Assembly: GCA_963565915.1 (NCBI GenBank)
Contig: OY751488.1
Coordinates: 2,790,001-2,854,000, forward strand
Direction of reading: 5' to 3'
Source: Entoloma clypeatum
Lineage: Eukaryota > Basidiomycota > Agaricomycetes > Agaricales > Entolomataceae
Length of the DNA: 64,000 bases
Below the pieces are notes generated by a model. It was not told where the DNA came from. It worked only from the letters and a program-made list of their open reading frames with translations, and did not search any database. The translations under genes and the position numbers were made by a program. Numbering within the stretch: the stretch's first letter is position 1; every line of letters starts with the position of its first letter. Shown piece after piece: positions 11,345 to 21,005 of the stretch.

Positions 11345-11849
11345 TGTAAGGGCGACCTTACGATCCAACAACTCCGAAGTGCTCCGAAGCGACTCCGACA
11401 TCGGACGACTTGCAAGGGAAATCCAAAGTTAAATTAGACTCTACAAAGTACAATACGAGGCGTCCCTTGCAAGGAAAATCCAAAGAGAAAGTTCTGAGGA
11501 TTTCCTTGCAGGCTAGACAGCTATATAGACGACGAGAATTGGAAATGAGGAGAGGAATGTTGAAATATGACAAAGATCGGGAGTAGGGATGGGAACAGAA
11601 TATGTAAATCGGAAGTGTGCATGTGGTGGTATAAATCATTGCTCCGACGTGCACTCCGATGCAGAGGACGGGTCGGAAGTGTCGGAGGACGGGTTGGAAG
11701 TGTCAGAGGTCGGAGGTGTCGAAGGATAGATGGAAACGAAAGGAAACGTAAAGTATAGTAATATAAATAATAGATGTACCACAACGGTCGGAGGGTCGGA
11801 GGATGGGTCGGAGGTGTTGGATTGAGGAAATCGGATGGTTGCCCTTATA
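11345..11849 (-). repeat. 3' LTR of copy B
   Basis: This 505-base LTR pairs with 17116-17629. It lacks one 9-base GGAGGTGTC unit and has ATA instead of ACA at the right end. Seven of the eight substitutions I count against its partner are CG against TG or CA. Confidence 0.95.
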
Positions 11850-12034
11850 TTACCCCCCTTCTAAGGTGCGGCATCTCGACACGCAAGGCAAAATGTACAG
11901 GACTCAAAGCCCGTTGCAGCGATTCGACCCGGAGCTCCCAGGTGTCGGCGGTAAAATTCCCGGACCAGGCGCAGAGCGTGGACATCCTCCTCCGTCTCCC
12001 ATGAGTTTTCCTCATAGCCGTACCCCTTCCACTT

Positions 12035-15000
12035 GACTAGGAACTGCAGCTTGCCTCATTGAAGCCAACTATCCAAGATCATTTCGACTTCATATTCCAT
12101 TTCTTCTCCAACTGCAGTCGGAGGCGGAGGGATATGGACATCTCGTCGGAAGGGGTCTTCCGGGGCCGGCGACGGTTTTACAACTTGGAATACAGGGTGA
12201 ATGCGAGACATAGAAGGAGGGAGTTTGAGATTGTATGCATGTGTTCCGACAGGTCGGACAACCGGAAACGGGCCTACATATCTATGAGCCAGCTTTTTGG
12301 TCAGTTGGGTGGTTTTGAGGTCGGAGGAGTCCAGAAAGACCTTGTCGCCTGGTTGGAAGGTCGGAGTAGATGTCCGACGCTGGTTGTAGTACCGCGCCAT
12401 GTCGTCTTTGGCCTTCCCCAAGGCTGCTCGTGCTTCCTCCAATGCAGACTTCATCCGCTTGCTGAAATCCTCTACGGCCTTGATTTCTGACGGTCTTTGT
12501 CAGGGCTCAAAGCCCATACATGGGTGACGTCCGGTGTCGACATAGAAGGGGGTTTGGCATGTGGACACATGGACATGGTTATTGTACAAAAACTCTGCCA
12601 TCGGAAGCCATTTGTCCCAATCGTCCTGTTGCTCATTGACAAACAGTCGGAGGTATTGTTCCAATCCCTGGTTCACGTGTTCCGTCTGTCTGTCCGACTG
12701 CGGATGGTAGGTTGTTGAGGCAGCAACCTTGATACCTAACAGCCTGTACAATTCCCGCGTGAACTTGGCGACGAACTGTGGTCTGCAATCGGAGACAATG
12801 GCCTCCAGAAGACCGTGAAGCTTCCAAACATGTTGAACATAAGATTTGGTGGATCCGAGGGCGGAGAGAGCAGAGTGCGTCGGAATGAAGTGTCCGCGTT
12901 TCCTGACTGAGTCTACTACTACCATGATAGTGTCATACCCATGGGCTTCTGGTATTTCAGTGATAAAATCAACACTAGTTATCTGCCATCACTCCAACGG
13001 GGGGAGCGGATGGAGTTCACCAGAGGGTGCGGAGCGTCGGACCTTGGTGCGGAGGCAGGGGTCGCAAGTTTTGCAATACTGACCAATTAAACGTGCCATG
13101 TGGGGCCACCAATAAGTGCATGATACCAACTCTAGAGTCTTCCAGCGTCCTGGGTGTCCGACCACCGGATTGTCATGGTGTTGCGTGATGATTCGTTGGC
13201 GGAGCTGTGGGTTGTTGGGCACATAAATGTGATCTCGGAAGTACAGTAAACCCTCCAACTGTCGCCATTCCGCTCCGCGGACGGATGCAGCTCCAACCAG
13301 GATTTGATGACCTCCGCTATGCTATCCTCTAGAAGGCCATCACGGATGCCCTGTCAGACCTTCCGGAGGACATCGCGCTCCTCACCTTGAGTGGCTACTC
13401 CCCGAGTGGCCCGTATGGCAAACAACTCCGGTCGGAGTAGGACTATGTCCTCGTTGTCCCATGAGCCATCTCCATGGTCCGCCCAACGCGACAGTGCTTC
13501 CCCATCGACTTGCCCGGTCGATGGTGCATCTTGAAATCAAAACGCACTAGGTATAGAGACCACCGTGCTTGTCGCTGATTGAGCTTCTGGGTGGTCATGA
13601 AGTATTCGAGGTTTTTGTGATTGGTCCCAATTTCCACCATCTTCTCCGCTCCTTCAAGGAAATGTTGCCATTCCTCCAGCGCGCAGATTACAGCCAGCAT
13701 CTCCTTGTCGTGAATTTCATAGTTGCATTCCACTGGGCTAAGGCTTTTGGAATAAAATGCGACAGGGTGCCACTTACCATCCTCCAACGGTTGGGACAGT
13801 ACTGCTCCAGTCGCAAAGTCGGAGCTATCCGCTTCGACTCGCCACTCCTTGCTGTGGTCGGGGAGGACAAGTATCGGAGCAGAGGTGATCCTCCGCTTCA
13901 GACCTCCGAAGGCCCCCGCTTCCTTGTCGCCCCAGGACCATACACAGCCCTTGGTTGTGAGTCGGAACAGAGGACGTGCAATGTCAGAGAACCCTTGGAT
14001 GAAATGATGATAGAAGTTAGTGAATCCAAGGAAGGACTGCACCTCCCGCACGTTAGTTGGAGTCGGCCACTCCGACGCTCTGGCTACCTTGACGGGGTCC
14101 ATTTCCACACGTCCTTTCTCAATAATAAGGCCAAGGTATTCGATCTGTGTCTGTTCGAATTCACACTTCTCCGGTTTGAGATACAATCTGTGTTGTCAGA
14201 GCCGCTCTAATACTATGTGTGTGATCCTCCGATGCTCCGACAGGTCCGACGTAAAGATGAGAATATCATCAAGATAAACACATACGCCACCTTCAGTAAT
14301 AAGATCTTGTAGGATATTGTTCATCATAGTCTGAAAGGTTGAAGGACTATTAGTGAGTCCAAAGAACATTACAAGGGGTTCGAAGAGTCCCCGATTTGTC
14401 CAAAAGGCCGCTTTCCATTCATCTCCAGGCTTGATTCGGACATTATTGTAGCCCCATCAGATATCGAGCTTGGTGAAGTATTGAGCATTCTGGAGTTTGT
14501 TGACTAGTTTGGAGATGAGTGGAAGAGGGTACTTGTTTTTGATAGTCTTGGAATTGAGTGATCGATAATCCTGAACGAGTCGGAGGGAACCATCCTTCTT
14601 CTTGATGAAAAAGACTGGAGAGGCCATCGGAGATTTTGAAGGTCGGATCCGACCAGTGGCCAGATTTCTTCCAAGAATGCATCGAGTTCCTTCTGTTCCT
14701 TTGGAGCGAGCGGATACACCTTGCAACCCGTCGGAGTTGCACCGGGAATCAGCTCAATGGCATGGTCCCATATGTGTTCCTCTGGCAGATTGTCGAAGGA
14801 GGTCTTGGAAAATACATCTTCAAAATCATGTAAGTGATTAGGTACAGAATCGCAAAAAGACTTGGGTTTCTGATTTTGGAGGAACACCTCTGATAGGCGT
14901 TGTGAGGTAGTTGGCGATGCTCGGACGAATTCCGACATCGGAGGTAGGGCTCCAATGAAGAGGTGATCTCCCTCTTCAAACTCATCTTCCTCCTCCACAT

Positions 15001-15413
15001 CATCTTCCAACGGCTCATCCAATGATTGTTCTTCATCCTCGCTTATGTCTTCCACCCAAGGGCCTCACAGGGCTTCCTCCGCTAATCCAGCATCTGGCGT
15101 CGGACCCATCCGACAAGTGCAGATGCGTGCCTGCTCAAATTTGCGGACCTTCTGCTCCTGAATGGCCTCCTGATGGCAAGTCCGACAGCGAGTGGGACAG
15201 CGACTCATTCTCACCTCCCTGGAGGTCCAATGGGATTGTGCTCCTTGAGCCACGTGAATCCAAGTACAATATCCTGCTTTCCCAGTCCAGTTACAGCGAG
15301 CTGGGTCCGCTCTGTGTGATCCTGATATCGGAGTATAATGTCCAGGACCTCCGATATTGCTCCGGCATCGTTCAGAGTACCGTCGACATTGTAGACAGGG
15401 ATTGCACATTGTA
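12035..15413 (-). pseudogene. pol of copy B, broken
   Basis: On the minus strand the order is reverse transcriptase (14504-15055, 14457-14726), a short gap with a stop, then the RT end, RNase H (13443-14186), integrase (12500-13258), the GPF module and the chromodomain (12056-12454 and beyond). The YLDD region lies near 14270-14290. RNase H reads GTNHKNLEYF where copy A reads WTDHKNLEYF, so a catalytic aspartate has become asparagine. A TGA precedes the chromodomain at the same place as in copy A. Frameshifts and stops separate the pieces, and nothing is translatable as a whole. Confidence 0.85.
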
Positions 15414-15440
15414 GCCTTTGGGTACTGAGTCGATGTTTCT

Positions 15441-16927
15441 CTACCAGGGAGCGGTCAATGAAGGAGCCCGTTGCTCCGCTATCGAAAAGGCCTTTTGTGA
15501 AAGGGTATCCTTGGTGTCCGTTGTCTCCAGAACAACATCTAGTTCAATAGCGTTGTCGGAGCCATCGGAGGCCAGGATGTATTTTTTTGGAAGTCGTTGT
15601 TCCCATTTTCGGAGTCGGGGTCGGATGACTTTCAGAGTCGGGGTAGGTGTGACTGAGGGTTCATTCTGCGCCGAGTCATAGGGAGAAGAAGTAAAATCTG
15701 ATTCATCTATAGACAAGGAAGCATAATGATTGCTAGTGGACAACGAGGGCACACCATTCACTCGTTGTCGGGGGGAAAATCCTCTTGTTTGTCTTCCGCT
15801 TGCTCCGACGCTTTGGCGACGTCGGAGGTAGACGTCACTGCATCTTTAGCGGCTAGTTGGTCCATCATGTACTCCTCCTGTTCGTCCAACGTCATGAATC
15901 AGACGTCGAATCGGAGCGGACACTCACGACTGAAATGACCAGTTTTACCACATCTGAAGCATACATTGGCGTTCTTACCCCTGACGTGAGAGGCATCGAT
16001 ATCCATCACATTGGGGTCACGGATGGTCGGAGTCGGAGCAATGACTGTCAGAGGTGCACGCGGAATATAGGGGATGAAAGGTCAGGGAAATACAGATCCT
16101 GCCGCTGCCTTCGGTGCGGTCGGAGCAGTGCGGAAAGGGTTCGGGCATGTTGGAACTGTGGACTTGAAAGCTTTATTGGCAATTCAATTATCATTGTTGA
16201 CTCGTGCGGCTGCATACCAGGCATCCGGGTTGTCATCCGCGGGTCGTCCAAAAGTTAGTGTCGCAATTTCGGATTGGATGTCGGATTGGAGGCCATGTCA
16301 GAACTTAAGTACTATGTTCGTTCCTTCGGTGTACCCAGTCTTTTTGACATAATCCTTGAAGTCGTCAATGTAAGCCTCCACATCCTGACTACCTTGGTAA
16401 TAGGCTTCTCCCTCAAGAATGAGCCATGCATCTTGTTCTTCGTTTTTTGGAGTGAACTCTGCGATGAACACAGTTCGGAACTGCACCCAGGTCTGGTGAC
16501 ACGGAGCTCCGGTCCGATGCTCTTGTCGCATGATGTGGTCGGCAAAGCACACAGCACGTCCACTCTTCATGAAGGAAAGCGCCCAATAGATCCTAGCATG
16601 ATCATCTGCAAACTGTTCCAGAACCAGTCCCATATACAGTTCACAAGGATTAAGAAAAGTCCAACCAGTGGTACATGCTCCATCGAAGTCTGACGGAGTT
16701 GCGGGTTTGGCCTGATGCACACCTGGATTGGCAGGTGCGATCGGGGCTGGCCAGAAGGCCAGAACTGGGGCCTCCGCTGGACGGGGAATCGGGTCGGGGT
16801 TGGGAATGGGAACAGGTGGAATAGCGGCACGGATAAGTTGTTCAAGTTGAGCGGTAATGTTGGTGAGGGTCTGGCAGTGTTTCTGGAACTTGCGTTCAAG
16901 TGCAGTAAGATGTTCGGGGTCATCCAT
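15441..16927 (-). pseudogene. gag and protease start of copy B, broken
   Basis: The gag start is a clear 209-codon frame (16298-16927) with the capsid-like segment found in copy A. It ends at a TGA where copy A has CGC. A CCHC knuckle (CFRCGKTGHFSREC) lies near 15920-15965. The protease frame (15441-15761) loses its DSGA motif by a one-base shortfall in a run of T just before the catalytic aspartate. The prolines and alanines near residues 35-75 of gag look like a linker. Confidence 0.85.
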
Positions 16928-17103
16928 TTCTACATGCGATACGGAGTCACCAGTTACAGAGTGGTAGGCAGAATGGTGGGAAGAGGGATCGGAAGGGGTG
17001 TCAGATGTACCGGAATCAGAGGAGGGCGGACTTGAGTCCGTGTTGTCAACTCCGAAGCGCGGAACGGCTTCAATGGTACAATTTGTACCCGGTCCGTTTA
17101 GAG

Positions 17104-17113
17104 AGAACTTTCT
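17104..17113 (-). promoter_or_regulatory. primer-binding site for self-priming, copy B
   Basis: On the minus strand AGAAAGTTCT begins two bases after the 5' LTR. It is perfectly complementary to AGAACTTTCT inside the LTR (17257-17266). A TATATAG box lies 27-33 bases upstream of that site (about 17293-17299). This repeats the arrangement in copy A although the LTR bodies differ. Confidence 0.65.
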
Positions 17114-17115
17114 AC

Positions 17116-17629
17116 TGTAAGGGCGACCTTACGATCCAACAACTCCGAAGTGCTCCGAAGCGACTCCGACATCGGACGACTTGCAAGGGAAATCCAAAGT
17201 TAAATTAGACTCTACAAAGTACAATACGAGGCGTCCCTTGCAAGGAAAATCCAAAGAGAAAGTTCTGAGGATTTCCTTGCAGGCTAGACAGCTATATAGA
17301 CGACGAGAATTGGAAATGAGGAGAGGAATGTTGAAATATGACAAAGATCGGGAGTAGGGATGGGAACAGAATATGTAAATCGGAAGTGTGCATGTGGTGG
17401 TATAAATCATTGCTCCGACGTGCACTCCGATGCAGAGGACGGGTTGGAAGTGTCGGAGGACGGGTTGGAAGTGTCGGAGGTCGGAGGTGTTGAAGGATAG
17501 ATGGAAACGAAAGGAAACGTAAAGTATAGTAATATAAATAATAGACGTACCACAACGGTCAGAGGGTTGGAGGATGGGTTGGAGGTGTCGGAGGTGTTGG
17601 ATTGAGGAAATCGGATGGTTGCCCTTACA
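17116..17629 (-). repeat. 5' LTR of copy B
   Basis: This 514-base LTR has canonical ends and is followed on the right by the TTGTC duplication. It includes an extra 9-base GGAGGTGTC unit compared with the 3' LTR. Confidence 0.95.
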
Positions 17630-17634
17630 TTGTC

Positions 17635-17842
17635 CAACCTCCCCATCGCCCCCAGCCCTGAGGAGAAACAAATTCTCGGGAATTACACCAGCACCCTCGT
17701 CATTGAAAATTGATGTATTCTGCTGGCTATCAAAGGCCTCGAACTCACCGTTGCCATCAACGAAGAGCTGATATATGATTGGAGCCTCAAGGAGAGTCCG
17801 AACTGGTCCGATCCCAACAACAATGAGGGATGGGGACAATGA
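17635..17842 (+). pseudogene. ORF3 of copy C, second half
   Basis: The frame continues from 11344 and encodes the C-terminal half, matching copy E over ILGNYTSTL and EELIYDWSLKESPNW. One TGA stands where copy E has CGA. The stop codon is followed immediately by the hairpin at 17843. Confidence 0.75.
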
Positions 17843-17860
17843 CTCTGTGAGGACACAGAG
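17843..17860 (+). other. hairpin between ORF3 stop and polypurine tract, copy C
   Basis: CTCTGTG, a loop AGGA, then CACAGAG form a perfect 7-base-pair stem directly after the ORF3 stop and before the purine tract CTTGAAGGGGGGAACA. Copies D and E have the same structure. Confidence 0.6.
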
Positions 17861-17876
17861 CTTGAAGGGGGGAACA

Positions 17877-18234
17877 TGTTACGGACTCTACAGTATGTGG
17901 ACCACATCATCTCTTTTACTTATCATCCCGACTCGGCGCCCTCTTAAGAATACACTATGTCTAATAGCTACTTTCGTTCCCTTAGATTCCCAGTATGACT
18001 CAGTCTGCAGTAGCCTTACTCAGCTCCACAGTAGTATTACTCAGTCCGCAGTCGTCTTACTCATGCGCACTGCCTTCCGCAGTTACTGACTCATTCGCTA
18101 CCACTCATAGTCAGTACTATATAAACCTCATGTACCATAGCTACATTCCTTAGATTTAGCAATCACATTGCTCTTCACCTTTCCACTTCCTGCATACTCT
18201 GCCCGAACCTTGGAACGGTTTGTTAAGCATAACA
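17877..18234 (+). repeat. 3' LTR of copy C
   Basis: This 358-base LTR begins TGTTACGGACT and ends GTTAAGCATAACA. It matches the inverted LTRs of D and E, contains a TATATAAACC box and the AGATTTAGCAATC start motif, and is followed by CCATC. No 5' partner exists in the window. Confidence 0.9.
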
Positions 18235-19289
18235 CCATCCAAACACATGATTTTTGGCATTTGTGCCCTCATTGCAGAGTCAGCAATGGGTGGATGTGTT
18301 GTTTCAACATTGGATGACACACATCACGTGCACATCAAATGTGTCAAATACATGTAAACAGATTCCCAAAAACATCGCACATCTGCTTATTATGTCTACA
18401 CAGGAACAAGTAAGGGTTTATACTATTTCAATTAGGTAGGAGGGAATTATATGTCATTAAGTAAGTATTTATTTTATGAAACATCGCCACGGATTTTGAG
18501 TTATAGAGGTTCCATGCTCTGACCAAATAATAGTAAACAACGTGCAAAATGCATCGCGCAGGCACACACGGTGCCTTCCTCATAGTCTAATAGTAGTTCA
18601 ATGTGATAGAACTATATATGGGATATGTATTCACCTTCTGACATGCTGTGTATAATTTTTAGAAGTCCAGATAAGATAGAAATAATGAAATATGCAGATT
18701 TCAGAAAAAGTGTCATATCTCCCCAATGAATGAACCAAATTTGAAAAACAAGTGTGCTGTAAGATCATCTGGATGTGGAGGATCCAAAGCTGAAATAAAA
18801 AAAATTAGGTCAAATTTTCGACCCATTTTGCTCATATTCACCTTATGAAGTCCTTGAATTTTATTTGAATGGTCTCAATAGGTTTACATACAATGGTTCA
18901 ATAATATATATATATTACACATAGTTGAAAGTGGTTGTGGAAAGGAGGAAGTAAGAAAATGCTGGTTTTTGTGTTTGAGAAAACCCATGATGCACTGTTG
19001 ATCACAATTTACAGTGTGTTGATGTATCATTTTGGAGTACAGACTTTCTACCATACATAGCTCATGTATCTAACTCTTTAAATACTTACTATTAGCTTCC
19101 AAGTATCTCTACATAACTTAAGAACCCATTTTTGGTTCTTTTGGTGCCACGGTTTGGACATCAAGGGTGCAATTTCCAACGACATGCATCACTCGGCATT
19201 GACTGCCAAGCACACTTGGCAATTGCCAAAAGTTGAACCATAAGTCAACTGCCAAACCTTCCCACACTCTTTATTCCCCCCACCTCCAC
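18235..19289. other. AT-rich sequence, no gene seen
   Basis: This stretch is AT-rich with short open frames only. I see no repeat ends or domains. The last 100 bases lead into the minisatellite. Confidence 0.4.
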
Positions 19290-20076
19290 TCCATCTGGCC
19301 ACCACTGGCCCCTTCAAGTGCCCAACGGCCCTCTCTAACACCCAATGGCCCGTCCTCGCGCCCAACGCCCCCCTCTGGCTCCCAATGACCCCAACTAATG
19401 ACCAACAGCCTCCCTTTGCGCCCAACGCCCCGCTCTAGCAACCCAATGTCCCGTCCTTGTGCCCAACATCCCCCACTCATGCTCAACACCCTCCCTTCAC
19501 CCCCAATGACACCCACTTGCCCCCAACGCCCTCCCTTCACCCCCAATGGCCCCCTCAAGTGCCCAACACCCCCCTCTAGTGCGCAATGTCCCATCTCTCG
19601 TGTCCAACTGCCCTGTCTCTCATGCCCAACGACACCCACTCGCCCCCAACAGCCCCCTCAAGCGCCCAACACCCCCCTCTAGCACACAACGTCCCGTTCT
19701 CATGCCCAATGGCCCCCACTTGCCCCAAACAGCCTCCCTTTGCGCCGAACAGCCTACTCAAGCACCCAATACTCCCCTCTAGCACACAATATCCCGTCCT
19801 CATGCCCAATGGCCTCTCTTTGTGCCAAAAAACGGCACATTCAATGACCTCCAACGGCCTCCTTTCACCCCCAATGGTGTCCCTTGCCCATCTCTTGTGT
19901 CCAATGACCCCAACTGATGATCAACGGCCTCCCTTCATGCCTAACAGCCCCCACTTGCACCTAACAGCCCCCACTCTCGCCCAACGGCCCACTCTCACGT
20001 CCAACGACCCCTACTGGCATCCAACGGCCTCCTTTCGCCCCCAATGGCATCCCTCACCCGTCTCTTGTGTCCAAAA
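19290..20076. repeat. degenerate 20-base minisatellite, left part
   Basis: Roughly 40 units of about 20 bases follow the pattern CCCAAYGNCCCCCNCTCNNG, for example CCCAACGACACCCACTCGCC and CCCAATGGCCCCCACTTGCC. Long open frames on both strands here come from the repeat and are not genes. The array is cut at 20076 by copy D and continues at 26648. Confidence 0.85.
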
Positions 20077-20446
20077 TGTTATGCGTAACAAACCGTTCCA
20101 AGGTTCGGGCAGAGTATGCAGGAAGATGGAAAGGCGAAGAGCAATGTGATTGCTAAATCTAAGGAATGTAGCTATGGTACATGAGGTTTATATAGTACTG
20201 ACTATGAGCGGTAGCGAATGAGTCAGTAACTGCGGAAGGCAGTGCACATGAGTAAGGCGACTGCGGAAGGCTATGCACTAATGAGTAAGCTGACTGTGGA
20301 ATGAGTCAGACAGCTGCGGAAAGCGAGTCAGCGCGGGAGCGAAGTATACTAAAGGAAATAAAGTATAATACGATATGTGTAAGCGGGGGCCGATGAGTAA
20401 AAGTGAAAAAGTAAGCGTATACGTCCGTAGTCGTTAGTCCGTAACA
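20077..20446 (-). repeat. 3' LTR of copy D
   Basis: This 370-base LTR is preceded on the minus strand by the purine tract TTGAGGAGGGGAACA. All five differences from 26278-26647 are CG against TG or CA. Confidence 0.95.
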
Positions 20447-20462
20447 TGTTCCCCTCCTCAAG

Positions 20463-20480
20463 GTCTGTGTCCTCACAGAC
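20463..20480 (-). other. hairpin between ORF3 stop and polypurine tract, copy D
   Basis: On the minus strand GTCTGTG, loop AGGA, CACAGAC form a 7-base-pair stem. The basal pair is G-C here but C-G in copies C and E, so both sides changed together. Confidence 0.6.
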
Positions 20481-20483
20481 TAC

Positions 20484-20852
20484 CTATTCCCATCCATCGT
20501 TGCCATTTGGATCGGCCCAGGCAGGGTCAACTCGGTTACCCCAATCCTTTATCAGTTCATCGTTTACCACCATGGCAAACTCTAAACCTCGAACGGCGAG
20601 GCGAAGGCGTCAATTCTCGACAGCAAGGGTGTTGGTATAGTTCTTGAGGATGAGCTTCTCCTCAGCGGTGGGGGCGGTTGGTAAATCGGAGAGGGTATGA
20701 AGGCGGATATGCATCTGCCGGTGGAGGATGTCGGCGACGGAGGTTTCGAGCGCATGAATCTGGTCGCGCATGGAGAGCGCTTCGCCAATGAGGGTGGTGA
20801 TGGTGGGGTTGATATCGGAAACATCGGTGGAGGCGGCGGTGATGTTGGACAT
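20484..20852 (-). pseudogene. ORF3 of copy D, one in-frame stop
   Basis: This frame of about 122 codons lies between pol and the 3' LTR, where an env gene would lie in a retrovirus. The start is MSNITAAST. A helical middle contains MRDQIHALETSVADILHRQM, and the C-terminal half is rich in acidic and tryptophan residues, ending DGWE. A TGA near 20610 stands where copy E has CGA. I see no signal peptide, membrane span or zinc finger, so it is not env-like. I do not recognise the family. Presence in three copies argues that it is a real element gene. Confidence 0.65.
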
Positions 20853-21005
20853 GGCAGAAATGATGTTTGAAAGGTATAAGAAGAACGGCGTGTTGGGCGA
20901 GAAGAGTTGGAGCGGGGAACTCGATGTGACAGAAGTCGATGTGGAAAATGGTTCTCAAAGTTTGTTCTTTTATCGTGGACGCGATGGATTTTGCCGATGG
21001 AAATC

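Larger units (their letters stand above)
11345..17629 (-). mobile_element. Ty3/gypsy chromovirus, copy B (family 1), nested in copy C
   Basis: LTRs at 11345-11849 and 17116-17629 flank a reverse-oriented gag-pol. The 5-base duplication TTGTC is seen at 11340-11344 and 17630-17634. The element splits ORF3 of copy C, so it is younger than C. The internal proteins match copy A domain by domain but carry stops and indels. The LTRs share their ends with copy A but are longer (505 and 514 bases) and differ in the middle, so B is a different subfamily. Confidence 0.95.
9235..18234 (+). mobile_element. Ty3/gypsy chromovirus, copy C (family 2), 5' truncated and split by copy B
   Basis: Homology to copies D and E begins abruptly near 9235 inside RNase H and continues through integrase and chromodomain to about 11040, then into ORF3. 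ORF3 is cut at 11344 by copy B and resumes at 17635. A family 2 LTR (17877-18234) closes the element. The 5' LTR, gag, protease and reverse transcriptase are missing. Several in-frame TGA codons sit where copy D has CGA. Confidence 0.9.

Noticed and set aside
19290..20076. CRISPR-like array
   Set aside because: The units are contiguous and degenerate with no spacers, and the genome is eukaryotic; this is a minisatellite.
19290..20149. Long open frames on both strands in the CCCAAYG array
   Set aside because: They follow from a 20-base GC-rich repeat lacking stops in several frames and have no ATG context or domain.
20484..20852. ORF3 as an envelope gene
   Set aside because: The position fits, but there is no signal peptide, cysteine pattern or membrane span.
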